This document shows positions 35,613 through 47,345 of a stretch of DNA of 64,000 nucleotides, piece by piece. The stretch covers positions 186,001 through 250,000 of the forward strand of contig JAQPZY010001266.1 in NCBI GenBank assembly GCA_029931535.1. Reading direction: 5' to 3'. The DNA is from Margaritifera margaritifera. Lineage: Eukaryota; Mollusca; Bivalvia; Unionida; Margaritiferidae. Within the stretch, counting starts at the first letter, position 1, and every line of letters begins with the position of its first letter. The position numbers and the translations under genes are program-made. The notes beneath the pieces were generated by a model. It searched no databases, was not told the origin of the DNA, and was given only the letters and a program-made list of their open reading frames with translations.

Positions 35613-36767
35613 AGTTTTCATATCGCCTCAAACAAGATTTTCATCTAAAACACTTCAACAGACAAAACATGAGAAGGTCTGATAAAAGGAATTAAGCTTG
35701 CAATATTGACTGGCATTTGGATTAAAGAGTTATTCTTTGAGGTAGGTAGGCTGTTGTGTGGATTTTGCATGACCTTTGCAATGCATCCCCTCGTGTCAAT
35801 CCAGTCCTTTATCTTTTCCCCATTAATTTACATTATTAATTACAACTCGTGGGACATTTCATTCAAAGATTTCAACATTATGCAAAACATATGTTAAATT
35901 TTTGCTCTTGACTTTATTTAGTACATGCTTTTTTATTCAGCTTAACTGCCTCTGGCTTATAAGATAGTCTTTGGGTTTTCTTTTTCATTTTGTGCTTTGC
36001 ACTTTTTTCCGCTTTTAGATTATTGCATTTTTTTGTACACATATACTACATAGATCATTATGATGCCATCATTTTTGGATTACGGCTTTAAGTCATGAAT
36101 ATATTAAGTTGGGGATTAAGGCTTCAAATCATGTCCATTATTTGTAACGGAATAAGGCTTTAAGTCATGACCATCATTTGTAACCATAACAAATTTATCT
36201 CGTACTTTAATTTGATATGATGCTTCACCAGATATGGTTACAGCCAAAACATTCAAATGTAATGTAGGTCATTCCACTAAATAAATTTGCCATAAGATGG
36301 AACAAAACAATTTATTTTGTTTTGTGGTTTGTAGAATCTAACAAATTTGCTCATTTCATAAGAAATTTAAGATATTTGTCATTTAATTTCATACATTTCT
36401 GTTGATGTATAAGTGCTCATATTAGATATTCTCCTTTTATAAAGTAGACTGCCACAAAGCAGTGTATATTTAGCCATATAGTATATATTCTTCAACTTCT
36501 TTCATAATGTTGTATTTTATGAACAACTGTGTAAGACCTGGAGCAGAAGTCATTTTGAGTTCAATGAGCCAATATTGATTGTTATTGAAATGAAGTACTT
36601 AACATGTTCATTATCAATCATAATAGTGTAAGGGAATTATAAATGTCATTGGTTGAGTTTAGTACCTTTTAGAAGGGGGATTATGTTGTAAAAACCAGTA
36701 CTTGACCTTTTGTATTGCAGTCAAGTATATTTCTGTGATTTCTATTTTTGTGGTTTTCTTTGAGCAG
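35613..36767. other. intron; no feature recognised
   Basis: AT-rich intron upstream of the hinge exon. At 36080-36185 three short copies of GGCTTTAAGTCATGA-like sequence occur. No gene. Confidence 0.55.
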
Positions 36768-36946
36768 GTATGGAACAGATCCCAACTACATGTACACTGC
36801 TAATGGCTATACGTATCCCATGTCCCAGGACCAGACACCTGAGGTGTCACCTACATCAGAGAGTACCCCAGTATATCCAGCCTCAGTCTCTACCACATCA
36901 CCACACCCCATCTCTATTGTCAGGACAGTTGACATCATGGATTCAG
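36768..36946 (+). CDS. ROR/HR3 exon: hinge region
   Basis: This 179-nt exon has acceptor TTTGAGCAG and donor GTATTT. Its first base completes the Thr codon split by the previous intron, which gives TYGTDPNYMYT and then a Ser/Thr/Pro-rich hinge ending VDIMDS plus one base. Low-complexity Ser/Thr/Pro composition is usual for the variable hinge between DNA- and ligand-binding domains. Support comes from frame continuity on both sides, good splice sites and codon content unlike the surrounding AT-rich intron. The sequence itself is not diagnostic of a family. Confidence 0.88.
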
Positions 36947-37019
36947 GTATTTTATTTGCTGTCAATTAAAATTTTCCTTCACACGCCATATTTGCTTGTC
37001 TACAAGGCATGCTGAACTG

Positions 37020-37735
37020 CCAGCAGATCCAGGTTTGGCTGCTTGATCTTTGTGTGATTTTAGCAGAACATTTCAGCCATCAAACCTGTTGCCAGCAGAT
37101 TGCAGTTGGACTGCATGTTCGTCATATGATTTCAAGTGAACATCTCTGCCTTTGAACCATCTGTCAGCAGATTAGGGTCTGGCTGTTTGGTCACTGTATG
37201 ATTTCAAGTGAACAACTCTGCATTTGAACCAGGTTTCAGCAGGTCAGGGTCTGGCTGTTGGAACTTTATATGATTTCTAGTGAACATCTCTGCCTTTGGA
37301 ACTAAGTGACAGCCGATTTGGGTCTGGCTGTTTGATCTTTGTATGATTTCTAGTGAATATCTCTGCCTTTGAACCAAGTGTCAGCCAATCCGGGTCCGAC
37401 TGCTTGATCATTGTATGATTTCAAGTGAACATCTCTGCCTTTGAACCAAGTGCCAGCAGATTAGGGTCTGGCTGCTTGATCATTGTATGATTTCAAATGA
37501 ACGTCTCTGCTTTTGAACCAGGTGAAAGCAGGTGAGGGTCAGGCTATTTGATCTTTGTATGATTTCTAGTGAACATCTCTACCTTTGAACCATGTGCCAA
37601 CATATTTGGGTCTGGCTGCTTGATCTTTGTATGATTTCAAGTGAACATCTCTGCATTTGAACCAGGTGGCAGCAGTTCAGGGTCTGGCTGCTTGTTCTTG
37701 GTATGATTTCAGGTGAACATCTGACCCTGATCATC
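37020..37735 (+). repeat. 72-bp tandem array, ~10 units
   Basis: The unit is CAGCAGATTAGGGTCTGGCT, then GCTTGATCTTTGTATGATTT, then CAAGTGAACATCTCTGCCTT and TGAACCAAGTGC. It is moderately diverged and repeats about every 72 bp. It starts within about 75 bp of the hinge exon's donor. Confidence 0.92.
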
Positions 37736-37799
37736 TGGTGCATAAGTTGACTGCAGATTCAAATGTTGCTGTTTTGAAGTCAAGAGCACATTGTACGTA

Positions 37800-38885
37800 G
37801 TCAATTATGACATATCAAGACTCCATTACACAAATATGACATATCAAAACTCCATTACACAAATATGACATATCAAGACTCCATTACACAAATATTACAT
37901 ATCAAGACTCCATTACACAAATATGACATATCAAGATTCCATTACACAAATATGACATATCAAGACTCCATTACACAAATATGACATATCAAGACTCCAT
38001 TACACAAATATGATATATCAAGACTCCATTACACAAATATGACATATCAAGACTCCATTACACAAATATGACTTCTCAGGACTCCATTACACATGGACAA
38101 ATATGGCATATCAAGACTTCATTACACAAATATGACATATCAGGACTCCATTCCACAAATATGACATATCAAGACTACATTACACAAATATAACATATCA
38201 GGACTCCATTACACAAATTTGACATCAAAACTGTATTACACAAATATGACATATCAAGACTCCTTTACACAAATATGACATGTCAAGACTCCATTACACA
38301 AATATGACATATCAAGACTCCATTACACAAATATGACATATCAAGACTCCATTACACAAATATGACATATCAAGACTCCATTACACAAATATTATATATC
38401 AAGACTATTACACAAATATGACATATCAAGACTCCATTACACAAATATGACATATCAAGACTCCATTACACAAATATGACATATCAAGACTCCATTACAC
38501 AAATATGATATATCAAGACTGTATTACACAAATATGACATATCAAGACTGTATTACACAAATATGACATATCAAGACTCCTTTACACAAATATGACATAT
38601 CAAGACTCCTTTAAACAAATATGACATATCAAGACTCCTTTACACAAATATGACATATCAGGACTCCATTACACAAATATGACATATCAAGACTCCTTTA
38701 CACAAATATGACATATCAAGACTCCATTACACAAATATGACATATCAAAACTCCATTACACAAATATGACATATCAAGACTCCATTACACAAATATGAAG
38801 ACTCCATTACACAAATATGACATATCAAGACTCCAAACAAATCCGTCGTATCAAGACTCCATTACACATAGCCAAATATGGCGTA
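37800..38885 (+). repeat. 29-bp tandem array, ~37 units
   Basis: The unit GACATATCAAGACTCCATTA then CACAAATAT repeats with few changes and occasional short indels. Confidence 0.95.
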
Positions 38886-39059
38886 TCAATACTCATTACA
38901 ATTCAACAGTAAACACTATTCTAAACAGATCATAGCACTTCCCTCAATTCAGGACCATGTGTTGTTTATGAATAATATGTGATTTCCAGTGCTTTCCACA
39001 CCAAAAGTTGCACAGCGTACGTCACATTCCTAAATGGACTTGTATCAGTTTATTGACAT

Positions 39060-39225
39060 AATTGTACCTGGGATTAAGTATTTGTAAACCTGGGTCCACC
39101 AAAAATTGACTCGTTGGGTCAGTTTATTTACATTATTGTACCTGTGTGGATCGAAGAGGGGTGCCATTGAGGCTTTGTAAGCCTCAGTCCACCTAAATGG
39201 ACTTGTTGGGTCAGTTTATTAGCTC
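39060..39225 (+). repeat. short tandem repeat of ~75-90 bp, 2-3 copies
   Basis: Copies share GGTCAGTTTATT, ATTGTACCTG, TTTGTAAACCTGGGTCCACC-like and TGGACTTG segments. Degenerate. Confidence 0.6.
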
Positions 39226-39570
39226 GACTGGTTATAGAACAGAAGAGATTATGAGATGGTCTTTGTCCGTCGTCCATCTGTCTGTTAGTACAAGTTTGTT
39301 ATCACTTACTCCTCCTTAACTACTTAGAGGATTGCCATGAAACTTTACAGACACATTCATCCCATGGTCTAGTTGCTCCTAAATGAAAATGGTCCCACTC
39401 AGACATCGAATATGGCCACCACAGTGGCCATCTTGAAAATTTTGCTATCACTACTCCTTCTAAATTAATGGTCATGACAACATGGGGTTTTCATTAAAAG
39501 ACTTATGGTGTCGAGTTGGGCTTAAATGATAATTGTGCTGATTTGTCCATTATAGCCACCACAGTATCGC
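39226..39570 (+). mobile_element. hairpin-ended tandem-repeat element, copy 3 (left part)
   Basis: The left conserved end (TTAGCTCGACTGGTTATAGA, then TGAGATGGTCTTTGTCCG and ACTTAGAGGATTGCCATGAA) is followed by about one and a half internal units. The right end is absent. Sequence with CCTTGAAA-type repeats follows (39610-39950). Confidence 0.7.
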
Positions 39571-40120
39571 TTTTCCTACTGAATGGTTAATATTACAAGG
39601 GTTTGTAGACTGCCTTGAAAACCTTGAAAGTATTTGATTTGGGCTTTTTCAATTCAAGCCCTTGAAATCCATGAAAATAGACATTTTAGTTTTTAAAGTC
39701 CTTGAACAGTCCCTGGAAATCACTTTTCTAAAATTATTTTGGACTATTTTTTTAAAATACGGTTCCTTGAATATCGGTATGATTGGTTCATCGATGATCT
39801 TGCTCAGTTGTATTGCCAATCTCTGGTGTTTCCGTTTTTTTGGTTTGTATCTCTAGTCATTCTAAATATAATTTTTGCTTTTATAGTCAAAAGTATTTGA
39901 GGTCCTGGAAATTTACTTATGAGGCCCTGGAAAGTCCTTGAATTGCACTTGAGGGGGAGTGTACAAACCTGATCTTAATGCAGGCTTCTGGAAAACTGGC
40001 TTGCTTTCATTTTTCTTCACGAACTGACAAAGAGGGAATGTATTCAAGCATGAACTGGTCTGACCAAAGGAAAAGGACAAGTTGATCAGTGTCTACATAA
40101 AAAAAACTCGGTTAATTATT

Positions 40121-42303
40121 AGCTCTACTGGTCATAGGCCCAGACAGCTTATGGGATGGTCTGTTTTCCATCATCTCTCCATCTGTTAGCAGCAATTTGT
40201 TATTGCTACTCCTCCTAAACTACGTGGAGGATGAAACTTTACACACACATTCTTCCCATGGTCTGTTTGGTCCTAAATGAAAATCGGAGCTGTTCGAACA
40301 TCCAATATGGCCGCTATAGTGGCTATCTTGAAAATCTTGTCATTGCTATTTCTCCTGAATGGATGTCATATCAACATGGGGTCTTTGCTGAAATACTTCA
40401 TGTGAAGTCTAGTTAATTTTAAATGAATATGGCTCTGATATGAAATCCAATATGGCCACCACAGCAGACATCTTGAAAATCTTGTTATTGCTACTCCTGC
40501 TGAACAGGAAATCATATTGACATGGAGTTTTCACCAGAAAGACTTATCATGTCTGGTTGGTCCTGAATGAAATTGGTGTCAATCTGGCCATCTTGAAAAT
40601 CTTGTTATTGCTACTCCTCCTGAATGGATGGTCACATCAGCATCAGACTTCTTATGATATCTAGTTGGTCCTAAATAAAAATGGTGCCAATCGATGTCCA
40701 ATATGGCCACCACAGTGGCCATCTTGAAAATCTTACTGCTACTCCTCCTGAATGGAAAGTCATATTCACATGGAGTTTTCAACAGAAGACTTCTTATGAT
40801 GTCTAGTTGATCCTAAATGACATTGGTGCTGATCTGATGTCTTGTATGGCCACTGCAGCAGTCATCTTGAAAATCTTGTTATTCCTACTCCTCCAGAATG
40901 GATGGTCATATCAACATGGGGTTTCACTAAGAGATTTCACATGATGTCTTGTTGGTCCTAAATAAAATTGGTGCCAATATGATGTCATGTTACCTTGGGA
41001 ATTTCACCAGAAGACTTCTTATGATGTCAAGTTGGTCCTAACTGACAATGGTGCTACTTGCACATCCAGTGTGGACACCACAGTGGCCATCTTTAAACTC
41101 CTATCACTACTCCTCCTGAATGAATGGTCATAACAGCATGGGGATTTTACTAAAAGACTTCTTATGATGCCTAGTTGGTTGCTGAGGCATCCACTATGGC
41201 CACCACAATGGACATCTTAAAAATCTTGTAATCATTGCTTTTCCTGAACTAGTGGTCATATCAGCATGGGCTTTTCACTGAAAGATGTCTACTTGGTCCT
41301 AAATGAAAATGGTGCCAATCTGACATCTTATATGTCATCTTGAAAATCTTGTTATCGCTACTCCTTCTGAACAGAAAGTCATATTGACATCGGGTTTTCA
41401 CCAAAAGACTTCTTCTGAGGTCTAGTTGGTTCTAAATGAAAATGGTGCCAGTCTGAGGTCAAATATGGCCACCACAGTGGCCATCTTTAAACTCTTGATA
41501 TCACTACTCTCGAATGGAGAGTCATATTGACATGGGGTTTTCACCAAAAGACTTCTTATGATATCCAGTTAACATAAACAAAAATGGCTCAAATGCCACA
41601 GTGGTCAGTTTGAAAATCTTGTTGTCACTACTTCTCCTGAACGAATGGTTATATCAGCATGGGGATTTCACTAAAAGATTTCTTATAATGTTTTGTTAAC
41701 TCCAAATTAAAATGGTGCTTATGTGACGTCCAATATGTGGCCATCTTGAAAATCTTGTTTTTGCTGCTTCTTTTAAATGGACAGTTATTTGGACATAGGG
41801 TTTTCATCAGAAGGGTTCTTATGGTGTCTAGTTGGTCCTAAATGAAAATGACTAACCCCCTCAATATGGCCACCATGGTGGCTATCTTGAAAATATTCTC
41901 ATCTCTACTCCTCCCAAATGGATGGCTATATCAACATGGGATTTTCAATAGTAAACTTCTTATGGTACCTAGTTGGTCCTAAATGAAAATGGTGCCAGTT
42001 GTAGATCCAATGGCTGTCTTGAAAATCTTGTTGTTGCTACTCCCCCTGAATTGATGATCATTATGACATGGGTTTTTACCAGAAGATTTCTAATGATGTC
42101 AACTTTGCCCTAAATGAAAATGGTGCCAGTCTGACATCCAATATGTGCACCACAGCAGCTGATTTGAAAATCTTGTTATTGTTGAACAATGTCAGAGATG
42201 GTTTTTAGCACTGCAGTTAAAAGGAAGAAATTGTCTCATCTTAAATTCATGGAAATTCTTTTTACCCAGTAGAGCATCAGTCCCTTTGAGGGACTCTTGT
42301 TTA
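40121..42303 (+). mobile_element. hairpin-ended tandem-repeat element, copy 4 (complete, ~14 units)
   Basis: The left end is TTAGCTCTACTGGTCATAGG, then TTATGGGATGGTCTGTTTTC, then GGAGGATGAAACTTTACAC. About fourteen ~145-bp internal units follow, including GTTGGTCCTAAATGAAAATG, CCAATATGGCCACCACAGT and CTTGTTATTGCTACTCCTCC. The right end has AATGTCAGAGATGGTTTTTA, GAAATTCTTTTTACCCAGTA and the terminal hairpin CAGTCCCTTTGAGGGACTCT before TGTTTAA. It has no protein-coding capacity. Confidence 0.8.
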
Positions 42304-42632
42304 AATAAATATTATTTGTAAAATAACACAAAGGTAGATGTCAGTAATGCTCTCATTATATGTTTAAAGTATATTCTGAAAACATGATAGTCACATTCAT
42401 TTTTCCAAATATTGGTCTTGAGCATTATATTATATCCAAACATTTTCTTGCAACTTTTCATTTTGATTGCATGTATGTTTTTGAACAATTTTTACGATAA
42501 AATACAGGAATAATATACTAGACAAGTTCCTTAAAAGACGACCGTTTTTTTTCTTCTTCTCTTGTACACTAAACTTTGATCAGTCACACTAGAAACAAAA
42601 CACAGCTTAATTTCATTGATAACTATTTGAGG

Positions 42633-43032
42633 TATTCAGTGTTCCTATTTCTGTATCTATTCAATGTTCCTATTTCTGTATCTATCCAATGTTCCTATTT
42701 CTGTATCTATTCAATGTTCCTATTTCTGTATCTATTCAATGTTCCTATTTCTTTATTCAATGTTCCTATTTTTTTTATCTATTCAATGTTCCTATTTCAT
42801 TATCTTTTCAATGGTTCGATTTCTTTATTCAATGTTCCTATTTCTGTATCTATTCAATGTTCCTATTTCTGTATCTATTCAATGTTCCTATTTCTGTATC
42901 TATTCAATGTTCCTATTTCTGTATCCATTCATTGTTCCTATTTCTGTATCTATTCAATGTTCATATTTCTTTATCTATTCAGTGGTCCTATTTCTGTATC
43001 CATTCAATGTTCATATTTCTTTATCTATTCAG
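42633..43032 (+). repeat. 25-bp minisatellite that forms the acceptor of the next exon
   Basis: Units of TTCAATGTTCCTATTTCTGT then ATCTA repeat about 16 times, with some shortened copies. The last unit ends TTTATCTATTCAG and this AG is the acceptor of the receptor exon at 43033. Three overlapping plus-strand open frames of 123-220 residues come from the repeat and are not genes. Confidence 0.96.
42960..42982 (+). promoter_or_regulatory. decoy splice acceptor, identical to the true one 50 bp downstream
   Basis: TCATATTTCTTTATCTATTC followed by AGTG occurs at 42961-42984 and again at 43011-43034. Splicing at the upstream AG (42981-42982) would add 50 nt. In the incoming phase this gives 17 codons and then TGA, formed by the first three bases at 43033-43035. 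Confidence 0.7.
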
Positions 43033-43154
43033 TGACGCTGGGAAAGACGATTCTGGAGGCACATCAAAGAACCTGTATATATAGTGCAGAACATATTGTA
43101 CAGATGAAATCCAACCCACCAAATGTCGAGACCATTCATTACTATAAAAGCCTG
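43033..43154 (+). CDS. ROR/HR3 exon: start of the ligand-binding domain
   Basis: This 122-nt exon ends at donor GTAGGT. The first two bases complete a Val codon split by the intron. The exon then reads TLGKTILEAHQRTCIYSAEH and continues to HYYKSL in phase 0. The segment LEAHQRTC is typical of the first helix of HR3-type ligand-binding domains. The acceptor is unusual: it lies in the last unit of a 25-bp minisatellite (42633-43032), so the pyrimidine tract is repeat-derived. An identical copy of the acceptor lies exactly 50 bp upstream. Confidence 0.93.
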
Positions 43155-43269
43155 GTAGGTATTGTTTTTCCAACTCCCACAATTTTTTTTTTATTTTGGG
43201 TGGAAATAAAAGCCTATCAAGAACTGTTTGTTAAATAATTTTCTTTGTACCTAATCAGAATATGGCTGT

Positions 43270-43800
43270 TAATCCTCCACAGGTGGATCTTGGAATGCTT
43301 CTGTCTGTCTGTCCATATGTGCATTTGTCTGTCTGTCCTGAGAAGCTTGTTAGCAAGTAGACTATGAAATTTGGATATTTGTATGCACATGTACATGACT
43401 ATATTTTCATGTTATTATAGCAATTTTTCAATGTTTTTACACATTTTTGGGCTTGGATATTTTGAGAAAAAAAACTTTGTTAACATGACTAAGCAAAAAC
43501 CACTTGAAGTCGACAGAAGAAATTTGGTAGGCAAATTTTTATTCATGTGTAGATGACCTGATTAAATTTTCAGGCCATTACAGCACCTTTTAAATCTATT
43601 ACACAAGTTTGAACTTTTGTGACACAAAAGAAACTTATCAGCATTATTTAGCAAGAACCTAGAGGTAGACAAATGAAATTTGATAGGTGCATATTTGTAT
43701 GTACATGCAGATGGTCTGATTAGATGTTCAGGCCATTATACAAATTTCTTTTAACTTTTTTTATCTTGGTGAGATGAGCAACTGACTAATCCAGATATTG
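43270..43800 (+). repeat. ~160-165 bp degenerate tandem repeat, ~3 units
   Basis: Copies share GAAATTTGGTAGGCA/GAAATTTGATAGGTG, ATGTAGATGACCTGATTA-like and TTCAGGCCATTA segments. A left region has repeated GTCTGTCTGTCC words, typical of the start of such elements in molluscs. Confidence 0.65.
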
Positions 43801-44099
43801 TTTTTATAGCGTGAACAAGCCAAGATCGGTGTATATTTTGAAGTTGGTGATCTCATTTTTAGGATGTATTAAAGTGAGCAGGATACAGTAGAACAACATA
43901 TACCCATAATTATAATCTTGTATAATGCACATAAAACAATCTTGATAATGTAATAAAAATAATAATAACAACAACAAAGATATTCAATGCATAGTATTTG
44001 TTCAAAAATCAATTTTAAAAGGTGAACCTGTGTGAATCCTGTAAAATTGGAAGTTAAATCTTAAATAGCAAATTTTGTATACTGTTTTGAATGTTTAGA

Positions 44100-44741
44100 T
44101 CACCTAGTCAAAAGACAAGTGAGGTTATGGTGTGTCCTTTTGTCTGTCATGAATCATCAATGTACCATTGTTGTCCATCCGTCCATCAACACTTCATGTT
44201 TATGAACACTCTATAGGTTTCATTTCTGATTAGATTTCAATCAGACTTAGTATGTAAGTTTATACAATCAAGACCCAAGATAAGTTCAGTTATGAGTGAT
44301 GTCCACACATATAATTAGGTCATCTTGTATCTGATTCGCTGAGCTTGTGAACACTGTAGAGACTGGATTTCTGATCAGATATTATTCCGATTTGTTATGT
44401 AAGCTTATATTATCACGACCGTAGATGAATGAAATTGTGAGCGACATTTATGCAGATTATTGCGGTGATTATGCATCTGATTGGCTGAGCTTGCGAATAC
44501 TCTCAAGACCTTATTTCTCGACAGATTTTGATCCAATTTGGTATGCAAACTTGTATCATCAAGATCTCTGGTGAGTTTGATTATGAGTGACATCCATGCA
44601 TACTGAGGTGACCATTCATCTGATTAGGTGATTAGCTTGTGAACACTCTTGAGGCTTCATTTCTGTTCAGATTTGTTATGTAATCTTGTATCATCAAGAC
44701 CTAAGATGAGTTATGTTATGAATGACATCCATGCATAATGA
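44100..44741 (+). repeat. ~150-bp satellite element, left part
   Basis: It begins GATCACCTAGTCAAAAGACA AGTGAGG-like sequence, then ~150-bp units: TGAACACTCTAGAGG, TTTCTGATCAGATTT, TATGTAAGCTTATATCATCA, AGATGAGTT, CATCCATGCATAT, ATCTGATTGGCTGAGCTTGT. The array is interrupted at 44741 by a piggyBac-like element and resumes at 46050. Confidence 0.8.
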
Positions 44742-46049
44742 CCCTTAAAGTTCTCGTCGCGGCATAATTTGCATAGTGGTTGAGGTCCCATAGCACTTGT
44801 AGCAGCATGTGCTGTTTTCAGGTAAGTAACTGTTTACAAATCTGGGTACTTAAGTTTGACATCAATGGTTGTGAAAGTAAATTTGATTGATACATTAGGT
44901 CCTGGAACAAGCATTGTCTCATAGTTTAACCTTGCATTCAGCAAAAAAGTTTTACAAATGCATGGTTAAAATATAAGCTACCTGGAAAACTCTAAATGGC
45001 TGACTCCCAGCATGATTCATCTGTAGATGACGATTTCATTTGGTAAATACCAGCTGATGATAGCAATGATGACAATGATTCTGAAAGTTTTGAAGTAGAT
45101 GAGAATATTGATGCTGGGAAAGTTATAACAATGAGTGACTTTGAGCCCAAAAATGATGTTGAATACGAGTCCGATGTATATGCTGGCTGGACAAAAACAG
45201 ATGGCATGTCGGTTAACCCTCTGTTCAACTGTATTTTGAAACTAAATGTAGAAATAGAGAATATCAAGCATAGAGACCATTTAATGATATTTTGTGGGAG
45301 GATTTCTTGAATATGATCATATATAAAACAAATCTGTATACAGATCAGAGAGGAAATGGGACAGACATGATTGACAACAGCCACATGAGATAATGGAAGC
45401 CTATCACACCTGATGAATTGAAAATCATTTTTAATGGCCATGGGTTTAGTGTATAAATCTGATTTTGATTTTTACTGGGGCAGTTTAATATGTGATGTCA
45501 ACACCATTTTTCAGCACAGTAAAATCAGTAGGGGTATATTTTTCATTTCTAAGCAAGTAACACCTGAACAGGTAATGAACTCAACAGGTGATTGTCTGTG
45601 TAAGCTCACAAGTGGACATGAGATGAAAGACATATACTACAAGAAATAACAAGAAAAACTGCAAAGTTTTTGTGAACATTTATAACTGACTTTACGGGAT
45701 GTAAATTTACATGTGGTGTTCCTGGACTAAGATATTCATTAACTGTCACATAATCTACACCTGTGATTTTGACAACTTGGATATAAAGTTTTAACAGACT
45801 TGCATGTATGTGTTTGAGCCACTAAAGAATATAGAGTATTTTTCAGACATTTGCAAATGCGATAAAGTTACACATGTGACTTGATGCTTATAATTAAGTT
45901 CAGACTTCAATCATTTTTCACACAGGGTTTGTGTATGTTAGATACAGAAATTAAAATACACGGCAATTTAAAAGCAGTTTTCGCTTCTTTTTTCAAACAA
46001 TTCAGCACTGAGGGATCTTGTACTACAAAACTATATAGCACTTTAAGGG
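44742..46049 (+). mobile_element. piggyBac-like transposon, decayed and internally deleted (~1.3 kb)
   Basis: The left end CCCTTAAAGTTCT and the reverse complement of the right end, CCCTTAAAGTGCT, form a 13-bp terminal inverted repeat of the CCYTT type. TTAA follows the right end (46050-46053). The left flank is ATGA, probably a mutated TTAA. The flanking satellite units also place the insertion at their conserved ATTAA word. The inside holds a broken transposase N-terminal region. Confidence 0.85.
45001..45560 (+). pseudogene. piggyBac-type transposase fragment, broken
   Basis: Reading across frames, an acidic N-terminus rich in Asp/Ser is followed by WEDFLNMIIYKTNLYTDQ, then WKPITPDELKIIFNG, and in another frame MGLVYKSDFDFYW. 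The order E..TN.Y..Q, W..IT..E, MG..K...YW matches the start of the piggyBac (DDE) transposase domain. In-frame stops (one just before WKPITP) and at least one frameshift are present, and the catalytic part is missing. It cannot encode an active enzyme. Confidence 0.78.
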
Positions 46050-47205
46050 TTAATTGTTCTTACATCTGATTGGCTGAGTTTATGAACACTCTTGAGGCCA
46101 GATTTCTAATCAGATTTGGTTTTTAAGCTAATGTCATCAAGATCTCGAACAAATTCATTTATCGGTGACGTCTATGCATATTAATGAGATGATCCTGCAT
46201 CTGATTGGCTGCTCTTGTGACCACACTAGAGGTCAGATTTCTGATCCGATTTAGTTGGTAAGCTTATACCATCAAGATCTCAAATTGAGTTCAGTTGTGA
46301 GCAATATATATGCATATTAATGAGGTGATCATGTATCTGATTGGCTGAGCTTGTGAACTCTCTAAAGACCAGATTTCTGATCAAGTTTGGTATGTAAGAT
46401 TATATCACTGAGATCTCAGATGAGTTTGATTATGAGTAAGATCAATGCATATTAATCACATGAACTTGCATCTGATTGGCTGAGCTTGTGAACACTCTAA
46501 AGGCAGTGTTTCTTGTCAGAGCTCGATCAGATTTGGTATGTAAGCTTATATGGTCAAGATCTTGTGTGAGTTTGATTACGAGTGACACCAATGCATATAA
46601 ATGAGTTGACCCTGAATACGATTAACTGAGTATGTGAATAGGCCACATTTCTGATCAGATTTTGTATGTAATTTTATATCACCAAAATCTCAGATGAGTT
46701 CAATCACAAGCAATATCCACTCATATTATTGAGGCAATCTTGCACCTGATTTGATTGAGCTTGTGAACATTATAGAGACCATATTTGTGATCAGATTTTG
46801 TATGTTAGCTTGTATCATCGAGATCACAGATGAGTTCGATCATAAATGATATTCACTCATATTAATCAGGTGATCTTGCAGCTTATTGACTGAGTTTGTG
46901 AACACTATAGAGACCATATCTCTGATCAGATTTTGATTAAACTTGCTGTGTAAGCTTGTGAACAATGGAGAGACCATCTCTCTGATCAGATTTTGATTAA
47001 ACTTGCTGTGTAAGCTTGTGAACACTATAGAGACCATACCTCTGATCATATATTGATTAAACTTGCTGTGTAAGCTTGTGAACATTATATAGACCATCTC
47101 ACTGATCAGATTTTGATTAAACTTGCTGTATAAGCTTGTAAACACTATAGCGATCATATATCTGATCAAATTTTGATTGAACTTGTGTAAGCTTGCATCA
47201 TCAAG
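46050..47205 (+). repeat. ~150-bp satellite element, right part, with a 60-bp sub-array
   Basis: The same ~150-bp units continue to about 46890. From 46890 to 47190 a shorter ~60-bp unit (TGTAAGCTTGTGAACACTAT, then AGAGACCATATCTCTGATCA, then GATTTTGATTAAACTTGC) is amplified about five times, a secondary expansion of one part of the larger unit. A 109-residue minus-strand open frame is repeat translation. Confidence 0.85.
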
Positions 47206-47224
47206 ATATCAGATGAATTCAATT

Positions 47225-47345
47225 ATATGCAAGATTTGAACATATTAATGAGAATTCAGGCAGGTCAGATGGTGAGAATTGAATCTGCAACCTTTCGGTA
47301 TTGGGGTCTAACACCTTAACCACTGAGCTACAACAGCTCTCTTGG
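47225..47345 (-). mobile_element. tRNA-derived SINE head, minus strand
   Basis: The reverse complement has GTTGTAGCTCAGTGGTTAAG (A-box region) and, further on, GGTTGCAGATTCAATTCTC (B-box region) at tRNA-like spacing. Adjacent sequence up to about 47460 may be its body. Pairing of the anticodon stem is poor, so it is not a functional tRNA. Confidence 0.65.

Noticed and set aside
37800..38885. CRISPR-like regular repeats
   Set aside because: The 29-bp units abut directly with no unique spacers, and the genome is eukaryotic. It is a minisatellite.
42576..43238. Three overlapping plus-strand frames of 123-220 residues, hydrophobic Phe/Tyr-rich repeats
   Set aside because: They are read from the 25-bp minisatellite in three frames. 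One runs into the receptor exon in the true frame, but the repeat part lies upstream of the splice acceptor and in the other two frames equally.
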